Source of the DNA: Enterococcus_E cecorum_C
Lineage (GTDB): Bacteria > Bacillota > Bacilli > Lactobacillales > Enterococcaceae
DNA: 64,000 nucleotides
Reading direction: 5' to 3'
Assembly: GCF_052119425.1 (NCBI RefSeq)
Contig: NZ_JBQKFH010000001.1
Location: forward strand, 1 to 64,000
Below the pieces are notes generated by a model. The model searched no databases. It saw only the letters and a program-made list of their open reading frames with translations, and had not been told where the DNA came from. This document shows positions 45,346-55,053 of the stretch, in pieces (positions within the stretch are counted from its first letter, which is position 1; each line of letters begins with the position of its first letter). The translations under genes and the position numbers were made by a program.

Positions 45346-45383
45346 AAGGTTGTGGGGTAGCTTGCTTTGCTACCCTGCGAACA
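45346..45383 (+). repeat. Minimal type B unit
   Basis: A 38-bp unit with the family start AAGGTTGT, a short GGGTAGC / GCTACCC hairpin and the family end CTGCGAAC. It looks like a unit from which the inner hairpin was deleted. Confidence 0.75.
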
Positions 45384-45385
45384 TT

Positions 45386-45502
45386 TTACATAAGTGCTGC
45401 TACCGTTGATAAGATGACGCCACCAATTGTGACAATCAACATTGCCCAAATAACTACTTTAGTGACTTTTTCAAAGGTAGACATCTTTTTCTTTTCATTC
45501 AT
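45386..45502 (-). CDS. DUF4044-type small membrane protein
   Basis: A 38-residue ORF, MNEKKKMSTFEKVTKVVIWA at its start, with one hydrophobic segment (about 16-36). Lys-rich head plus a single transmembrane helix matches the DUF4044 small proteins of Lactobacillales. Ribosome site AAAGGA lies 9 nt from the ATG. It ends 2 bp from the repeat array. The function is unknown. Confidence 0.8.
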   Translation of the reverse strand: MNEKKKMSTFEKVTKVVIWAMLIVTIGGVILSTVAALM

Positions 45503-45542
45503 ACGATTTCGTCCTTTTTCCATTTTTTATAGTCTACAACCT

Positions 45543-45571
45543 ATTATACGTTAATTCAAGGAAAAGGACAA
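45543..45571 (-). promoter_or_regulatory. Promoter of the DUF4044 gene
   Basis: On the minus strand TTGTCC (45566-45571), 17-nt spacer, TATAAT (45543-45548), about 40 bp before the start. Confidence 0.6.
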
Positions 45572-45707
45572 AGAATTTTTAAAAAGTTTGAAACACCGAT
45601 GTAAAGTTTGTGGTGTATATTAGTCTTGGCTTAATGGATAAAGAGGATTTTATGCATTTCTCGCCAAGCAATCATTAGGTAAATTTGAAGTAGAGAGGAT
45701 TACATAA

Positions 45708-46067
45708 ATGAATCATAGTACATTAGAATTATTAGGGTGGTTTGCTAGCCCAATATTATTATATATGGGATTGAATTTTATTGTTCATCGTTTTTCCTTA
45801 AAGCAGTTAATCAAAGTGAAATTAGCTGATATCATGGTACCAATCTTATTTATAGTAGATAATCATTTATCAAAATTGTTGTTTCACGAATCTATCTTAG
45901 CTTACTTATTTATTTCAGCTTTTATTTTAGGGATCGGAATTGCTGTGATACAGGCTTATTTCTATGATGAAATTAATTATCATGTGTATTTTAAGATGTT
46001 TTGGCGCTTTTTATTTTTATTACTGATTGTTTTCTATCTGTTTTTATTTATTTTAGCAATTATTTAG
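45708..46067 (+). CDS. DUF3397 family membrane protein
   Basis: 119 residues with four predicted hydrophobic segments; it fits the DUF3397 family, whose gene commonly precedes mraZ in Lactobacillales. Function unknown. Ribosome site GAGAGGA is 8 nt from the ATG. It lies 181 bp before mraZ, with the MraZ repeat box between them. Confidence 0.8.
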   Translation: MNHSTLELLGWFASPILLYMGLNFIVHRFSLKQLIKVKLADIMVPILFIVDNHLSKLLFHESILAYLFISAFILGIGIAVIQAYFYDEINYHVYFKMFWRFLFLLLIVFYLFLFILAII

Positions 46068-46184
46068 AAATTATTGAGAAAATCGTTTCCAAATCCATTT
46101 AAACTTTTTAAAATCTTTTAAAAAACTCTATTATGAAAAATTTTTGTTTTTTTTTATTAAGTTATATTAAATATTAGAGAAATA

Positions 46185-46229
46185 GTGGTAGAAAGTGGGG
46201 GAATGTGGTAGACTAAGGGTACTAAGTGG
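46185..46229 (+). promoter_or_regulatory. MraZ-binding direct repeats
   Basis: GTGG or GGG motifs recur at 46185, 46195, 46205, about 46216 and 46226, a 10- to 11-bp phasing. Such phased repeats upstream of mraZ are the binding site by which MraZ controls its own cluster in other bacteria. Confidence 0.75.
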
Positions 46230-46247
46230 TAAATGGAGGAAATTTCG

Positions 46248-46679
46248 ATGTTTATGGGTGAATTTCAACATTCAATAGACGCGAAAGGCCGTTTAATTAT
46301 CCCTGCTAAATTTAGAGAAAAGTTAGGCGAAAATTTTGTCGTGACTCGGGGATTAGATGGCTGCTTATTTGGCTATCCTCAAGACGAATGGGAAAAGTTA
46401 GAGGCAAAACTAAACGAAATGCCCCTAGCTAAAAAAGATGCTCGCCTTTTTGTGCGCTTCTTTTATTCGGCTGCCACTGAATGTGAACTTGATAAACAAG
46501 GCCGCATTAATATCCCACAAAGCTTACGTCAACATGCCAATTTAGAAAAGAGTTGTGTGATTGTTGGGGTAAGTAATCGTATCGAGATTTGGGATGAAAC
46601 ACGTTGGCAAGCATTTACGGATGCTGCTGAAGAAAACTTTGACGAGATTGCTGAGTCAATGATTGATTTTGGATTATAA
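46248..46679 (+). CDS. mraZ: Transcriptional regulator MraZ
   Basis: 143 residues with two SpoVT/AbrB-like halves: GEFQHSIDAKGRLIIPAKFR (near 4-23) and its internal repeat ATECELDKQGRINIPQSLR (near 76). Forms a ring that binds the phased repeats upstream. The ATG at 46248 is 7 nt from GGAGGA. First gene of the division and cell wall cluster. Confidence 0.95.
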   Translation: MFMGEFQHSIDAKGRLIIPAKFREKLGENFVVTRGLDGCLFGYPQDEWEKLEAKLNEMPLAKKDARLFVRFFYSAATECELDKQGRINIPQSLRQHANLEKSCVIVGVSNRIEIWDETRWQAFTDAAEENFDEIAESMIDFGL

Positions 46680-46703
46680 AAGATTGAAATGAGGATTTAG
46701 AGA

Positions 46704-47660
46704 ATGGTTCAGTTCCAGCATTATACAGTGATGAAACACGAAACCGTAGATGCACTTGAGATTAAACCAAATGGTATATATGTAGATTGTACGCTTGGTG
46801 GAGCTGGCCATAGTGAATATATCTTATCTCAATTATCGAGTGAAGGTCATTTATACGCCTTTGACCAAGATCAAAAAGCCATTGACCATGCAAAGATTCG
46901 CTTGGAAAAATATGTAGATGCCAATCAAGTGACATTTATTAAGGCGAATTTTCGTGAATTGCAAGTGCGTTTAAATGAATTAGGTGTAAATGGCGTAGAT
47001 GGCATTATTTATGATTTAGGGGTTTCTTCGCCACAACTAGATGAAGCTGCGCGTGGATTTAGTTATCACCAAGATGCACCTTTGGATATGCGTATGAATC
47101 AAGAAGCTGATTTTAGTGCTTATCATGTTGTGAATGAATATAGCTATCAAGAATTAGTAAAGATTTTCTTTCGTTATGGGGAAGAAAAATTTTCAAAGCA
47201 GGTTGCTCGTGAAATAGAGAGAGTACGTGAAAAACACCCAATTGAAACAACGGGTGAACTAGTGGATATTATTAAAAGCGCGATTCCCGCTCCGGCTAGA
47301 CGTAATGGCGGACATCCGGCCAAACGGATTTTTCAAGCGATTCGTATTGCGGTCAATGATGAGCTAGGAGCAGTGGAAGAATCTTTAGAGCAAGCAATCG
47401 CATTATTAAACCTTAATGGCAGAGTAAGTGTGATTACTTTCCATTCATTAGAAGATCGTATCGTAAAGACGATGTTTAAGGAATACAGTCAAGTGCGTGA
47501 TTTACCACCTGGCTTACCTGTGATTCCAGATGAATACAAACCTATCTTAAAGTTAGTGAATAAAAAACCAATTACTGCCTCGAAAGAAGAATTAGCAGAA
47601 AATAATCGTTCGCGCAGTGCAAAATTGAGAGTGGCGGAAAAAATAATGATAAAGGAGTAG
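46704..47660 (+). CDS. rsmH: 16S rRNA (cytosine-1402-N4) methyltransferase
   Basis: 318 residues, formerly MraW. SAM site VDCTLGGAGHS near 28-38 and GIIYDLGVSSPQLD near 100-113. Methylates the P-site cytosine of 16S rRNA. 24 bp after mraZ; ribosome site GAGGAT. Confidence 0.95.
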   Translation: MVQFQHYTVMKHETVDALEIKPNGIYVDCTLGGAGHSEYILSQLSSEGHLYAFDQDQKAIDHAKIRLEKYVDANQVTFIKANFRELQVRLNELGVNGVDGIIYDLGVSSPQLDEAARGFSYHQDAPLDMRMNQEADFSAYHVVNEYSYQELVKIFFRYGEEKFSKQVAREIERVREKHPIETTGELVDIIKSAIPAPARRNGGHPAKRIFQAIRIAVNDELGAVEESLEQAIALLNLNGRVSVITFHSLEDRIVKTMFKEYSQVRDLPPGLPVIPDEYKPILKLVNKKPITASKEELAENNRSRSAKLRVAEKIMIKE

Positions 47661-47664
47661 GAAA

Positions 47665-48078
47665 ATGGCTGAATTGAAGTATGAAGATTATTCATTTGAT
47701 ATCGATCCATCAATGAATCAACAAGTAGAACAAATGAATAACTTTGTGATCGAAGAAGTCAAACGTCCTGCTATCAAAGTCGTCGGTGATTCGGCGTCGA
47801 ATAAATTAGCACGGATTAGCTTAGTCGAAAAAATGATTGCTGTTTCTATTCTTCTTTTCGTCGTTTTTGTGGCTCTAGTAATGATTTATGTTCGTACTTC
47901 AATTAATCAGATGGAACATGATATCTCAATAGTTGAGAATGAAATTACAGTGAATGAAAAAGAAATTACTCGCTTACAGCAAGAAAAAAATGAACTATCA
48001 AAAGCTGATAGAATTAAACAAATTGCTGAAAAATTAGGGTTATCAATTAATGATGATAATTTAAGGAAAGTGAAGTAA
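47665..48078 (+). CDS. ftsL: Cell division protein FtsL
   Basis: 137 residues: cytoplasmic head (1-57), one transmembrane segment (about 58-78), extracellular coiled coil with heptads (about 80-120). It is a bitopic divisome component that binds DivIB/FtsQ. 4 bp after rsmH, abutting the PBP gene. Confidence 0.9.
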   Translation: MAELKYEDYSFDIDPSMNQQVEQMNNFVIEEVKRPAIKVVGDSASNKLARISLVEKMIAVSILLFVVFVALVMIYVRTSINQMEHDISIVENEITVNEKEITRLQQEKNELSKADRIKQIAEKLGLSINDDNLRKVK

Positions 48079-50298
48079 ATGACTTATAAACAAAAATTTG
48101 ATAAGTTTCTTAAAAAAAAGAATCTAACTACTACGAACAACCGCAAAAAAGTCGGAATCTTATTCTTTCTTACCACTATTGCGTTGTTCTTTTTATTTGT
48201 TTTACGTTTGGGCTACATAGTACTAGTCGGTAATGTAGGCGATGTATCTTTAAAGCAGCGTACGACCGAATTATATAAAGGTTCAGAAGTGATTGCGGCC
48301 AAGCGAGGGACCATTTATGATCGAAATGGCATTGCGATTGCTGAGGATGCCACCTCTTATTCTGCTTATGTGGTACTTTCTGACACCTATGTACAAGGAA
48401 AGACCAAATTATATGCTGAGCAAAAAGATTTTAGTCAGATTGCAGAAGTGCTACATGATACGGTTGGTACCAGTAAAAGTAAAGTAGAGAAAATTTTGAA
48501 TACGGCTTATGACAAAAAAGTACGTCCTTATCAAGTAGAGATTTCGGCTGCTAAAGATATTACTTTGCAACAAAAAGAAGCGATTGAAAAAGAATTAAAA
48601 TCGCGTAAAAGCAAAGGGCTATATTTCAATAGTCATCCTTCGCGAATCTATCCAAATGGCCAATTTTCTTCTCATTTAATTGGTTATGCTGATATTGCTG
48701 TGAAGAATAATGAAGAACGCTTAGTCGGAAAACTTGGCATTGAAGAAGCGTATAATGATGTCTTAAAAGGTACAGATGGCAAGATTACCTATCAAAAAGA
48801 TAATTATCAAAACCCATTGCCTGGTACGGTTGCTGAGAAAAAGGCTGCAGTTGATGGAAAAGATATCTATACTACTTTAGATAGTCGTCTCCAAACTTAT
48901 TTAGATTCTTTATTGACTGAAGCTTACAAGAAAAGCAAGCCAGAAAACATGACTGGTGTCTTAATGAATGCGAAAACTGGGGAGATTTTAGCCGCTGCCC
49001 AACAACCTTCTTTCAATCCTGAAGATAAAGCAACATTGGGTGGCAAAGATTTTACTTGGTTGAATTTATTATTACAAGAAACATATGAACCCGGGTCAAC
49101 AATGAAAATCCTAATGACCTCAGCAGCGATTGATCAAGGGGTATTTAATGAATATGAAAGTTATCCATCTGGTCAAATCAAGATTGCTGATACGGTGATT
49201 GATGACTGGGATCACGGGGCCTTAGGGACATTAACCATGCGTCAGGCGCTTTCTTGGTCTAGTAACAAAGGGATGGTTATGTTAGAGCAACGTATGCAAG
49301 ATCGCTGGCAAAGATATTTAAAACAATTCGGCTTTGGTCAAAGTACAAATGCTGGTATTCTGGGTGAAAGTCCGGGAATGTTGCCAGAAGATAATGTGGT
49401 TTCGCATGCGATGACATCCTTTGGTCAAGGTATTGCCGTGACAAACTTCCAAATGTTGCAAGCATTTACGGCAGTTTCCAATAATGGGACTATGGTCAAA
49501 CCACACTTTATTAAAGAAATTGTCGATCATACAACCAATAAAAAGGCGATTACCCAAACAGAAGTCGTCGGTAAGCCAATTAGTGAAAATGCTGCTCGTA
49601 AAGTACGCGAATATATGCGTGATGTTGTCGAAAATAAAGATTATGGTAGTGCTTATGGTGAATATAGCGTGCCAGGTTATAATATTTCGGCTAAAACGGG
49701 TACTGCGCAGGTCGCTTCAGATTCTGGCGGATATTTACAGGGGGAAAATTCTTACCTATATTCTATTGTATTAATGGTTCCTTCTGAAGAGCCGGAATAT
49801 GTTTTATATCTAACGGTGAAATTGCCAAAAGAAAATGATGGAACGATTTTACCAAGTGTGGCAAATCCATTGTTAAAACGTGCGATGGACCTTCAAGATG
49901 AAACGGTAGCCACACCTGAAACTACCGAAAAGAGTACTGAAAAAGTAACCGTGGATAAATTCACAGGCATGAGTAGTGTAGATGCTGCAAATCTAGCCGA
50001 AAAACGTGGCCTAGATGTCGTGGTCATTGGTAATGGTGAAAAAGTGACGACACAATCATTGAAAGCCGGCATCAAAGTCTTACCAAATGAAAAAATCATC
50101 CTTTTAGCGAAGGGTGAAAATGCTTATATGCCAGATGTGTCTGGTTGGTCGAAAGCTGACCTAGTGAAGCTTGGAAGTATTTTAGATATCAAAGTGAAAT
50201 TTAATGGTAGTGGTTATTGTATCAATCAAAGTATTCAACCTTATGAAACTTTAACAGATAAAAAATCAATTACCTTTACCTTAAAAGAAAATGATTAA
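48079..50298 (+). CDS. pbp2X: Division transpeptidase, penicillin-binding protein 2x-like
   Basis: 739-residue class B PBP with a signal anchor (about 25-50), dimerisation domain, transpeptidase domain with STMK (catalytic Ser340), SSN (near 394) and KTG (near 539), and two C-terminal PASTA domains (about 630-735). Catalyses septal peptidoglycan cross-linking. Starts in direct abutment with ftsL. Symbol given by homology to the streptococcal/enterococcal divisional PBP; ftsI is the general name. Confidence 0.93.
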   Translation: MTYKQKFDKFLKKKNLTTTNNRKKVGILFFLTTIALFFLFVLRLGYIVLVGNVGDVSLKQRTTELYKGSEVIAAKRGTIYDRNGIAIAEDATSYSAYVVLSDTYVQGKTKLYAEQKDFSQIAEVLHDTVGTSKSKVEKILNTAYDKKVRPYQVEISAAKDITLQQKEAIEKELKSRKSKGLYFNSHPSRIYPNGQFSSHLIGYADIAVKNNEERLVGKLGIEEAYNDVLKGTDGKITYQKDNYQNPLPGTVAEKKAAVDGKDIYTTLDSRLQTYLDSLLTEAYKKSKPENMTGVLMNAKTGEILAAAQQPSFNPEDKATLGGKDFTWLNLLLQETYEPGSTMKILMTSAAIDQGVFNEYESYPSGQIKIADTVIDDWDHGALGTLTMRQALSWSSNKGMVMLEQRMQDRWQRYLKQFGFGQSTNAGILGESPGMLPEDNVVSHAMTSFGQGIAVTNFQMLQAFTAVSNNGTMVKPHFIKEIVDHTTNKKAITQTEVVGKPISENAARKVREYMRDVVENKDYGSAYGEYSVPGYNISAKTGTAQVASDSGGYLQGENSYLYSIVLMVPSEEPEYVLYLTVKLPKENDGTILPSVANPLLKRAMDLQDETVATPETTEKSTEKVTVDKFTGMSSVDAANLAEKRGLDVVVIGNGEKVTTQSLKAGIKVLPNEKIILLAKGENAYMPDVSGWSKADLVKLGSILDIKVKFNGSGYCINQSIQPYETLTDKKSITFTLKEND

Positions 50299-50314
50299 TA
50301 AGTAGGAGTTAATG

Positions 50315-51277
50315 ATGGAACTAACAAAATTTTTCTTACCTTTTGCAAGTGGCTTTGGCTTGACCTTTGCCTTTATGCCACTGTTTATTCATTACTTTCA
50401 GATGAAAAAATATGGTCAAGAGATTCGTGATGAAGGACCAAAATGGCATAATGTAAAAGCTGGTACCCCGACGATGGGGGGTTTTGTATTTAGCTTAGCG
50501 GCGATTGTAAGTAGTATTTGGGCAGCTGTTTGGCTAAAACTGTTAACCCCTACGCTATTTATTTTACTATTTGTCTTTCTTCTCTATGGCACACTGGGCT
50601 TTTTAGATGATTTTATTAAGATTTTTATGAAACGAAATCTTGGTTTAAAATCTTTACAAAAGCTAATCGGCCAAATCATTGGTGGGGTAGTCTTTTACCT
50701 AGTCTTTTTAGCTGATAAACAACCAAACACGCTAAACTTCTTTACAATTGAAATTCCATTATCTTATCTATATGGTTTGTTTATCGTTTTTTGGTTAGTT
50801 GGTTTTTCAAATGCAGTCAATTTAACAGATGGGATTGACGGTTTAGTCTCTGGATTAGGCACAATTTCTTTCTTAACGTATGCGATAATCGCTTGGCATC
50901 AAAAACAATATGATATCTTTCTTGTATGTATTAGTGTGGTGGGTGGCTTAGTTGGCTTCTTCCCATATAATCATAAACCTGCTAAAATTTTCATGGGGGA
51001 TGTTGGTTCACTAGCTTTAGGGGGGCTTTTGGCTTCGATTTCGATTTTATTACATCAAGAATGGACCTTATTATTAGTTGGCTTAATCTATGTGATCGAA
51101 ACAGCTAGTGTGATGTTGCAAGTGACTTCCTTTAAATTAACAGGCAAACGTATCTTTAAGATGTCACCGATTCACCACCATTTTGAGATGAGTGGTTGGT
51201 CAGAGTGGAAGATCGATATCGTATTCTGGTTGATTGCTGTGATTTGTTCAGTGGTCACTTTGATGATTGTATTGTAA
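50315..51277 (+). CDS. mraY: Phospho-N-acetylmuramoyl-pentapeptide-transferase
   Basis: 320 residues, about ten transmembrane segments. Catalytic motifs LGFLDDFIK (near 91), NLTDGIDGL (near 170), and PIHHHFE (near 288). Transfers phospho-MurNAc-pentapeptide to undecaprenyl phosphate (lipid I). ATG 50315 is preferred over the adjacent 50312 for spacing from AGGAG. Confidence 0.96.
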   Translation: MELTKFFLPFASGFGLTFAFMPLFIHYFQMKKYGQEIRDEGPKWHNVKAGTPTMGGFVFSLAAIVSSIWAAVWLKLLTPTLFILLFVFLLYGTLGFLDDFIKIFMKRNLGLKSLQKLIGQIIGGVVFYLVFLADKQPNTLNFFTIEIPLSYLYGLFIVFWLVGFSNAVNLTDGIDGLVSGLGTISFLTYAIIAWHQKQYDIFLVCISVVGGLVGFFPYNHKPAKIFMGDVGSLALGGLLASISILLHQEWTLLLVGLIYVIETASVMLQVTSFKLTGKRIFKMSPIHHHFEMSGWSEWKIDIVFWLIAVICSVVTLMIVL

Positions 51278-51294
51278 AAAGCGAGGAATGAAAG

Positions 51295-52650
51295 ATGAAG
51301 AAAGTGACAAAATTTCAAAATGAAAAAGTATTAGTTTTAGGATTAGCAAAGAGCGGAGTAAGTGCGGCCAAATTGTTACACGATTTGGGTGCACTTGTTA
51401 CCGTTAATGATGGTAAACCTTTTAATGAAAATCCTCAAGCACAGGAATTGTTAGAAGCCGGCATTACCGTTATTACCGGTAGCCATCCGATTGAATTAGT
51501 GGATGAAGGATTTAGTTTAATGGTCAAAAATCCTGGTATTCCTTATACCCATCCAATGGTTGCGCGTGCTCTAGAACTTCATATTCCGGTGATTACTGAA
51601 GTGGAATTGGCTTATTTGATTAGTGAAGCACCTATTATCGGTATTACTGGAACCAATGGTAAAACCACAACGACTACGATGATTGCGACGATTTTAAATG
51701 AAAATCGTACAAAAGGGCAAGCACGTTTGTCAGGAAATATCGGCTATCCAGCTAGTTCTGTGGCCCAAGAAGCAACAAATGATGATGAGCTAGTGATGGA
51801 ATTATCTAGTTTCCAATTGAAAGGGACACGAAGCTTTCACCCACATATCGCGGTGATTACGAATTTATATGAAGCGCATATTGATTATCACCAAACGCGA
51901 GCTGATTATGTAGACTCAAAATGGAAAATCCAAGCGAATATGACTGCGGATGATTATCTTGTACTTAACTGGCAACAAGAAGAAGTTCGTGAATTAGCTA
52001 AAACAACCCAAGCACAAGTAGTGGCATTTTCAACAACTGAAAAAGTCAATGGCGCCTATTTGCTAGATGGCAATTTGTACTATAAAGATGAGTTGGTCAT
52101 GCCAGCTGATCAATTAGGGGTTCCTGGTAGTCATAATATTGAAAATGCCTTAGCTGCAATTGCGGTGGCTAAATTAATGCATGTTGAAAATAGTGCAATT
52201 CAAACCGCACTTAGTCAATTCCATGGCGTAAAACACCGGACGCAGTTTATTAAAGAAATTGCTGGGGTGCGCTATTACAATGACTCTAAAGCAACTAATA
52301 TTTTAGCTACACAAAAGGCTTTAGCTGGTTTTGATTTGAGCAAGGTTGTATTATTAGCTGGTGGATTAGACCGTGGCAATTCTTTTGATGCCTTAATTCC
52401 TAGTTTGAAGGGTTTAAAAGCAATTATTTTATTCGGTGAAACCAAGGATAAATTAGCTGATGCGGCGAAACAAGCAGGAATTACCTCTATTACAATGACC
52501 GAAAATGTCGAAACAGCAGTCCCTATTGCAGCTAAATTAGCGCAAGCAGGCGATATCGTCTTATTATCACCAGCCAATGCTAGCTGGGATCAATATCCAA
52601 ACTTTGAAGTCCGTGGTGATAAATTTATCGCGGCAATCGAAAAATTATAA
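51295..52650 (+). CDS. murD: UDP-N-acetylmuramoylalanine--D-glutamate ligase
   Basis: 451 residues, Mur ligase with ATP loop GITGTNGKTTTT (near 115-126) and the Mur signature around NNDSKATN-like YNDSKATN (near 322). Adds D-Glu to UDP-MurNAc-L-Ala in the cytoplasm. 17 bp after mraY. Confidence 0.96.
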   Translation: MKKVTKFQNEKVLVLGLAKSGVSAAKLLHDLGALVTVNDGKPFNENPQAQELLEAGITVITGSHPIELVDEGFSLMVKNPGIPYTHPMVARALELHIPVITEVELAYLISEAPIIGITGTNGKTTTTTMIATILNENRTKGQARLSGNIGYPASSVAQEATNDDELVMELSSFQLKGTRSFHPHIAVITNLYEAHIDYHQTRADYVDSKWKIQANMTADDYLVLNWQQEEVRELAKTTQAQVVAFSTTEKVNGAYLLDGNLYYKDELVMPADQLGVPGSHNIENALAAIAVAKLMHVENSAIQTALSQFHGVKHRTQFIKEIAGVRYYNDSKATNILATQKALAGFDLSKVVLLAGGLDRGNSFDALIPSLKGLKAIILFGETKDKLADAAKQAGITSITMTENVETAVPIAAKLAQAGDIVLLSPANASWDQYPNFEVRGDKFIAAIEKL

Positions 52651-52667
52651 GAAATGAGCGGAAATTC

Positions 52668-53765
52668 ATGAAAATATTATTAACCGGTGGGGGAACTGGT
52701 GGCCATATTTATCCGGCTTTGGCTTTTATTAAGTATGTTAAATCAGTGGATCCAACAAGCGAATTTATGTACATCGGAGCAAAACGTGGATTAGAAAATA
52801 AAATCTTGCCACAAACGGATATTCCTTTTCAAACCTTAGAAATTCAAGGCTTTAAACGCAGCTTGTCAGTGGATAATCTCAAAACATTGCAACTCTTTTT
52901 TAGAAGTATGCGTCAAGCGAAGAAAATATTGCGAGATTTTCAACCAGACGTCGTGATTGGTACTGGTGGCTATGTTTCTGGTGCAGTGGTATTCCAGGCT
53001 AGCCGCATGCATATTCCGACAATTATTCATGAGCAAAACAGCGTACCTGGGATTACGAATAAATTTTTAGCGCGCTATGTGGATAAAATTGGGATTGCTT
53101 TTAGCGATGCGGGACAGTATTTTCCACTAGCCAAAACAGAACTAGTCGGTAATCCACGCGCGCAAGAAATGCAAGGAATCGTTCGCAGTGATGTTTTGTC
53201 GCAATATGATTTAAAACCAGGTGTTAAGACGGTTTTAATTTTTGGTGGGAGTCAAGGTGCCTTAAAAATTAATCAAGCCGTTGTCAATGCCTTACCTACT
53301 TTGGCAAAAAAAGATTATCAAGTGCTATATGCTTCAGGTGAAAGATATTACCAACAAATTGAAGAAGAAATCGGGATGTCCAAGGATGCCTTTGTGAACA
53401 TTTCCATTCAACCTTATATTCACAATATGGCAGAAGTGATGGCTAATTGTGATTTACTCATTGGACGTGCCGGAGCGACTTCCATTGCTGAGCTAACTGC
53501 GCTTGGGTTACCATCGATTTTAATTCCAAGTCCTTATGTAACCAATGATCACCAAACGAAAAATGCCAAAAGTTTAGAAAAGATTGGTGCAAGTAAGGTG
53601 ATTGCAGATGCGGACTTAACTGGTGAACGTCTGGTGCGAGCGATTGACTCAATTATGAATGATGATACGCTTTTACAAAGTATGTCTAAAGCGTCTAAGA
53701 GTCAAGGAATTGTGGATGCCTCACAAAGGCTGTATAAGCTCGTTTTAGAAGTAACTGAAAAGTAG
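52668..53765 (+). CDS. murG: UDP-GlcNAc--lipid I GlcNAc transferase
   Basis: 365 residues, GT-B glycosyltransferase making lipid II. The Gly-rich loop GGGTGGHIYPALA (near 7-19) and the donor site GRAGATSIAEL near 266 are visible. The stop codon is followed directly by the ftsQ start. Confidence 0.96.
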   Translation: MKILLTGGGTGGHIYPALAFIKYVKSVDPTSEFMYIGAKRGLENKILPQTDIPFQTLEIQGFKRSLSVDNLKTLQLFFRSMRQAKKILRDFQPDVVIGTGGYVSGAVVFQASRMHIPTIIHEQNSVPGITNKFLARYVDKIGIAFSDAGQYFPLAKTELVGNPRAQEMQGIVRSDVLSQYDLKPGVKTVLIFGGSQGALKINQAVVNALPTLAKKDYQVLYASGERYYQQIEEEIGMSKDAFVNISIQPYIHNMAEVMANCDLLIGRAGATSIAELTALGLPSILIPSPYVTNDHQTKNAKSLEKIGASKVIADADLTGERLVRAIDSIMNDDTLLQSMSKASKSQGIVDASQRLYKLVLEVTEK

Positions 53766-54881
53766 GTGAAGACTATTAGTACGAAAGATGAAAAAAATCA
53801 AAATTCTATGAATCATAAAGATAGTCAGCAAAAACCTACTCCTTGGCAAGAAGCTCATCAAAAATACTTAGAAGAAAAGAGATTGATGGATAAAATCCTG
53901 AAAAACAATCAAGAGCAAGAAGAATCAGAATCTCTAGCAGAATCTAGTGAAGAAGTTGAGCAGCAAGAAAATCAAGAGCAAGAAAAAAATGAACGTCCCA
54001 TGATTGAAATCCTCTCTTCAGAAAAGCCAACTGAGTCGATTCGTGAAAGTGAAAATACCAGTTTTTCTGATAAGTTGCCTAAGATGAAGGATTATCGTCA
54101 GCGAAAACTACATCGTCGTCTAACGTTGATTATTTTATTGTTTCTCATTCCTCTAATAGTTTGTATTTATTACATTTCGCCTTTGGGTCAGTTATCAAAG
54201 GTAAATGTTGTACATAATCAGCAAGTTGCAAGTGAGCAGATTGTGAAAACAGCGAATTTTAAAATAAATGAACCATTATGGGAACAATATTTTGCACGTC
54301 AAAATGCGATTAATAAAATCAAAAAAATTTCTCCTTGGATAAAAGCAGTCAATGTGAAAGTTGTTCATTTCAATCAATTTCAAATCAATGTGACTGAATA
54401 TCCAAGAGTGGCTTATTTACTCACTGGCGATAAGTATTATGATATTTTAGAAAATGGCCAAGTGTTGAAAAATCCGATTGCCCAAGATCAATTACAAAGT
54501 GGTTTACCGATATTGGAAGGATTTACTTCTAAAAAATTAATTTTAAAAACCTTGAAAGCTTATCACAAATTGCCAGAAGAATTTAAACAAAGCATTTCAC
54601 AAATTAAATCCACCCCACGCGCGGAAAATGATCAATTATTAACCTTAAATATGAATGACCAAAATCAAGTGTTAATCAATATTGATCAATTAACGAAAAA
54701 ATTACCTTACTATGCCAAAGTTGCTAGCAATATGCAAGAACCTGGAATTGTAGATATGGAAGTCGGTTTATTCTCTTATCCTTATCCAAAAGAGGAGAAA
54801 AAAACAGGGGATAGTTCAGAGCAAACGACAGATAGTGACTCTGAAAATAGTGAAAGCGTTCAAGAAAATCCACAAGCATAA
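53766..54881 (+). CDS. ftsQ: Cell division protein FtsQ/DivIB
   Basis: 371 residues: a long acidic, Gln/Glu-rich cytoplasmic head (1-118), one transmembrane segment (about 120-140), a POTRA domain with LSKVNVVHNQQVASEQIV, the beta domain, and an acidic Ser/Glu tail. Bitopic divisome protein acting with FtsL and the septal PBP. The GTG start abuts murG and has only a weak ribosome site, so translation may depend on coupling to murG. Confidence 0.88.
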   Translation: MKTISTKDEKNQNSMNHKDSQQKPTPWQEAHQKYLEEKRLMDKILKNNQEQEESESLAESSEEVEQQENQEQEKNERPMIEILSSEKPTESIRESENTSFSDKLPKMKDYRQRKLHRRLTLIILLFLIPLIVCIYYISPLGQLSKVNVVHNQQVASEQIVKTANFKINEPLWEQYFARQNAINKIKKISPWIKAVNVKVVHFNQFQINVTEYPRVAYLLTGDKYYDILENGQVLKNPIAQDQLQSGLPILEGFTSKKLILKTLKAYHKLPEEFKQSISQIKSTPRAENDQLLTLNMNDQNQVLINIDQLTKKLPYYAKVASNMQEPGIVDMEVGLFSYPYPKEEKKTGDSSEQTTDSDSENSESVQENPQA

Positions 54882-54897
54882 GATTCTTTAAAGAAAT

Positions 54898-54926
54898 TTG
54901 CAGAAATTAGGATTTTTTTATATAAT
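54898..54926 (+). promoter_or_regulatory. Internal promoter ahead of ftsA
   Basis: TTGCAG, 17-nt spacer, perfect TATAAT in the 172-bp gap between ftsQ and ftsA, giving a separate transcript for ftsAZ. Confidence 0.65.
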
Positions 54927-55053
54927 TTATCGCTACCTACTTTTTAAAATTGGGTAAAAATGTTAGAATTGTAAACAGTGAAAACTAAAAAAAGTTAAGT
55001 TTGAACAAATTTTGTTCTATTTGATAGTTAAAAATTAGGAGGGAGCCCCATCC

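Noticed and set aside
45652..45678. 8-codon ATG frame with an AAGAGGA site before the DUF3397 gene
   Set aside because: Too short and without amino-acid bias or overlap with the next gene; probably chance.
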